From assembly GCF_008364765.1 (NCBI RefSeq), contig NZ_VTUY01000003.1, forward strand, positions 311,657-375,656: a stretch of DNA of 64,000 bases. The letters run 5' to 3'. The stretch's first letter is position 1; each line of letters opens with the position of its first letter. The DNA comes from Bacillus sp. CH30_1T. GTDB taxonomy: Bacteria; Bacillota; Bacilli; Bacillales; Bacillaceae_B. The notes beneath the pieces were generated by a model. That model saw nothing but the letters and a program-made list of their open reading frames with translations, was not told where the DNA came from and did not search any database. A program made the translations under genes and the position numbers. Of the stretch, positions 62,659-64,000 are shown piece by piece.

Positions 62659-64000
62659 TTACTCTTCTTTCTGATGATGGTAAGAGTCGCTTGTCTTATA
62701 TTGTTCGGGGAAATATTTATTCCTCACTTCATCCTTATCCCAATTCGGTTGTCCGGAAGATGCAGCCAGTTCATCAAGATGTCTCATGATGTACTGCATG
62801 TCGAGGTTTTGGAGGCTGTCATAGTCGATTCCTTCCAGAATATAGTCTTTAAACGTCCAGACCATGCGCTTCGTTTCTTCGCTATTGTTTTCCCCTATCA
62901 TTCTCAGTGAACGCAGAATTTCTGCAATTATGGATATATCTTGCTTCCCATAATGCCTTAACTGGTAAAAGCTTCGGTATAAATAATCTACAAAGGTCGG
63001 CTGTTCCAATATGATTCGCACATTGTTTTCTTCATCTGATAAATATGAGCTTGGAAGCTTGTGTTTAGCAAGCTTCGATAGAATTATCCCGATTTCTTCT
63101 ATGCAGTTTTTTGCCGTATTCGGGTCATTAATGGCGGGGGAAATGGCTCTCAAGGCTATTTCAACCAGCTTTCTTATCCCGAGTTCAATGTCTTCCATGG
63201 GCTCTTTATCAGGCCCAAGTACGAGGAATTCCAAGTAATCTTCTACATTTATTTCTTTATTCGTCGTCCATGCTGTCATGACAGGGGTTCCTTCAAGTAA
63301 GTATTCACCAGGTGTTTTCACCATGCGGATAACTGCATCATCCTTAGCAGCTTTTTTGATCATTCCTTCAATATTAAGCTGTTGTAAGTACCCCGATTGC
63401 TCACTATATACCATAATGGGCTCCGTATCGTCAAAGAGCGTCTCATTAAAATTTGAAGGCTGTTCATTAATGGCATTCTTTCTATATAAATAACTATTAT
63501 CGATTTTTTGATTCGTTTTGATTGTTATATTATGTATTAAATTACTTACCTTCACCCAATTGGAAACATGATGAACAAAGTAGACGAAAACAAATAAACA
63601 AATAATCGCCACTATGCCGGCAAAGGCCGAAGAAATATATAATTTTTGTCCGGACTCGTCCTGAAGGAGGACCAACAAAGTGATACAGTACACCACACCT
63701 GACACAAAAATGGCTAGAACCCGTTGTGTAGGACGGTCATTAATGAAGTTCTGCAGGGTCCTTGGTGAATATTGGGATAAAAAGGTGGTTAACACGACCA
63801 TAATCGTTGAAAAGGTAATCGTGGTCATGGTCATGATCGAAGACGCTATCGTACTGATGATGGTCATGGATAAATCAAAATTGGAAAACAGTACCTTAGG
63901 GAACAAAGGATAATCATGCTGACTCAACCACCAATCAAAATAGAAGGTGATGAGAGCAAGTACTAATGAGATGACTGAAAATAAAAATGGTACAAACCAA
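62659..64000 (-). CDS. DUF2254 membrane protein (5' end outside the window)
   Basis: The frame stays open through the right edge, so the N-terminus is missing. Visible are at least three membrane helices (about 10-33, 68-90 and 100-120 counting from the TTG at 63927; another lies beyond it), then a soluble C-terminal domain of about 300 residues with MVYSEQSGYLQQLNIEGM and LGIRKLVEIALRAISPAINDPNTA, the DUF2254 signature. Function unknown. The TTG at 63927 is not the start, as residues before it (FDWWLSQHDYP) continue the protein. Confidence 0.82.
   Translation of the reverse strand, partial: WFVPFLFSVISLVLALITFYFDWWLSQHDYPLFPKVLFSNFDLSMTIISTIASSIMTMTTITFSTIMVVLTTFLSQYSPRTLQNFINDRPTQRVLAIFVSGVVYCITLLVLLQDESGQKLYISSAFAGIVAIICLFVFVYFVHHVSNWVKVSNLIHNITIKTNQKIDNSYLYRKNAINEQPSNFNETLFDDTEPIMVYSEQSGYLQQLNIEGMIKKAAKDDAVIRMVKTPGEYLLEGTPVMTAWTTNKEINVEDYLEFLVLGPDKEPMEDIELGIRKLVEIALRAISPAINDPNTAKNCIEEIGIILSKLAKHKLPSSYLSDEENNVRIILEQPTFVDYLYRSFYQLRHYGKQDISIIAEILRSLRMIGENNSEETKRMVWTFKDYILEGIDYDSLQNLDMQYIMRHLDELAASSGQPNWDKDEVRNKYFPEQYKTSDSYHHQKEE

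Noticed and set aside
1..64000. CRISPR array, insertion sequence or restriction-modification genes
   Set aside because: No regularly spaced repeats, transposase, Cas or methyltransferase-type motifs were seen in the reading frames; only short repeats and terminator stems occur.

Overview
The window reads as a chromosomal segment of a low-GC, endospore-forming Bacillaceae bacterium, probably close to the Bacillus/Rossellomorea type, though the species cannot be fixed from the sequence alone. The reasons are sporulation genes (sigI-rsgI, an alpha/beta-type SASP gene, two gamma-SASP-like mini-genes, kinE, spo0E), Bacillus-type ribosome binding sites, and T-box, SAM-I, cobalamin and yybP-ykoY riboswitch leaders. 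The gene order from about 37 to 62 kb (sigI, rsgI, sspD, ktrD, acyltransferase, kinE, ogt, mtn genes, spo0E, ykvI-like) resembles the corresponding B. subtilis region.

Region 1 (1-4561) is the right end of an integrated conjugative element. It holds a partial FtsK/TcpA-like coupling ATPase, a replication-relaxation-like protein, a VirB2-like small membrane protein, an M23 peptidase, a secreted small protein paired with a four-helix membrane protein, and an excisionase-like HTH gene. Two 9-bp direct repeats follow, then a 48-bp copy of the 3' part of a tRNA-Val(GAC) gene, taken as the attachment site. The host tRNA terminator lies just beyond it. The integrase and the intact tRNA must lie left of the window.

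Region 2 (4.6-20 kb) is core chromosome: two cold-shock genes with a shared leader element, a MazG-type pyrophosphohydrolase, an RpiR regulator divergent from 6-phosphogluconate dehydrogenase, a SurA-N lipoprotein, a class I ribonucleotide reductase pair behind two NrdR-like boxes and a cobalamin riboswitch with its own terminator, an OsmC protein, tryptophan 2,3-dioxygenase and a POT peptide transporter.

Region 3 (20-37 kb) holds an M42 aminopeptidase, a MurE-type ligase outside a cell-wall cluster, a membrane GGDEF cyclase, a nucleoside transporter, release factor 3, a decayed EAL-domain fragment, a tyrosine T-box in front of NhaC, an RND exporter, and a TerC-family gene behind a manganese-type riboswitch.

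Region 4 (37-49.5 kb) carries a secreted DUF5667-type protein beside sigI-rsgI, spore protein genes, potassium transporter KtrD, a B12-binding radical SAM protein, an acyltransferase, a multi-PAS sporulation kinase and ogt. Region 5 (49.5-58.3 kb) is a complete methionine-salvage block. mtnK-mtnA and mtnW-X-B-D sit behind separate SAM-I riboswitches, and mtnU and mtnE are divergent between them; together they take methylthioribose to the 2-keto acid and back to methionine. Region 6 (58.4-64 kb) has Spo0E, MhqR, an M3 oligoendopeptidase, a YkvI-type transporter and a DUF2254 membrane protein cut by the window edge. Several genes below 60 codons with good ribosome binding sites are added. No CRISPR array, insertion sequence, rRNA or complete tRNA gene was seen. 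No clearly new defence system was found; the best leads are the element end, the dual regulation of the reductase and an enlarged SAM-I riboswitch arm.
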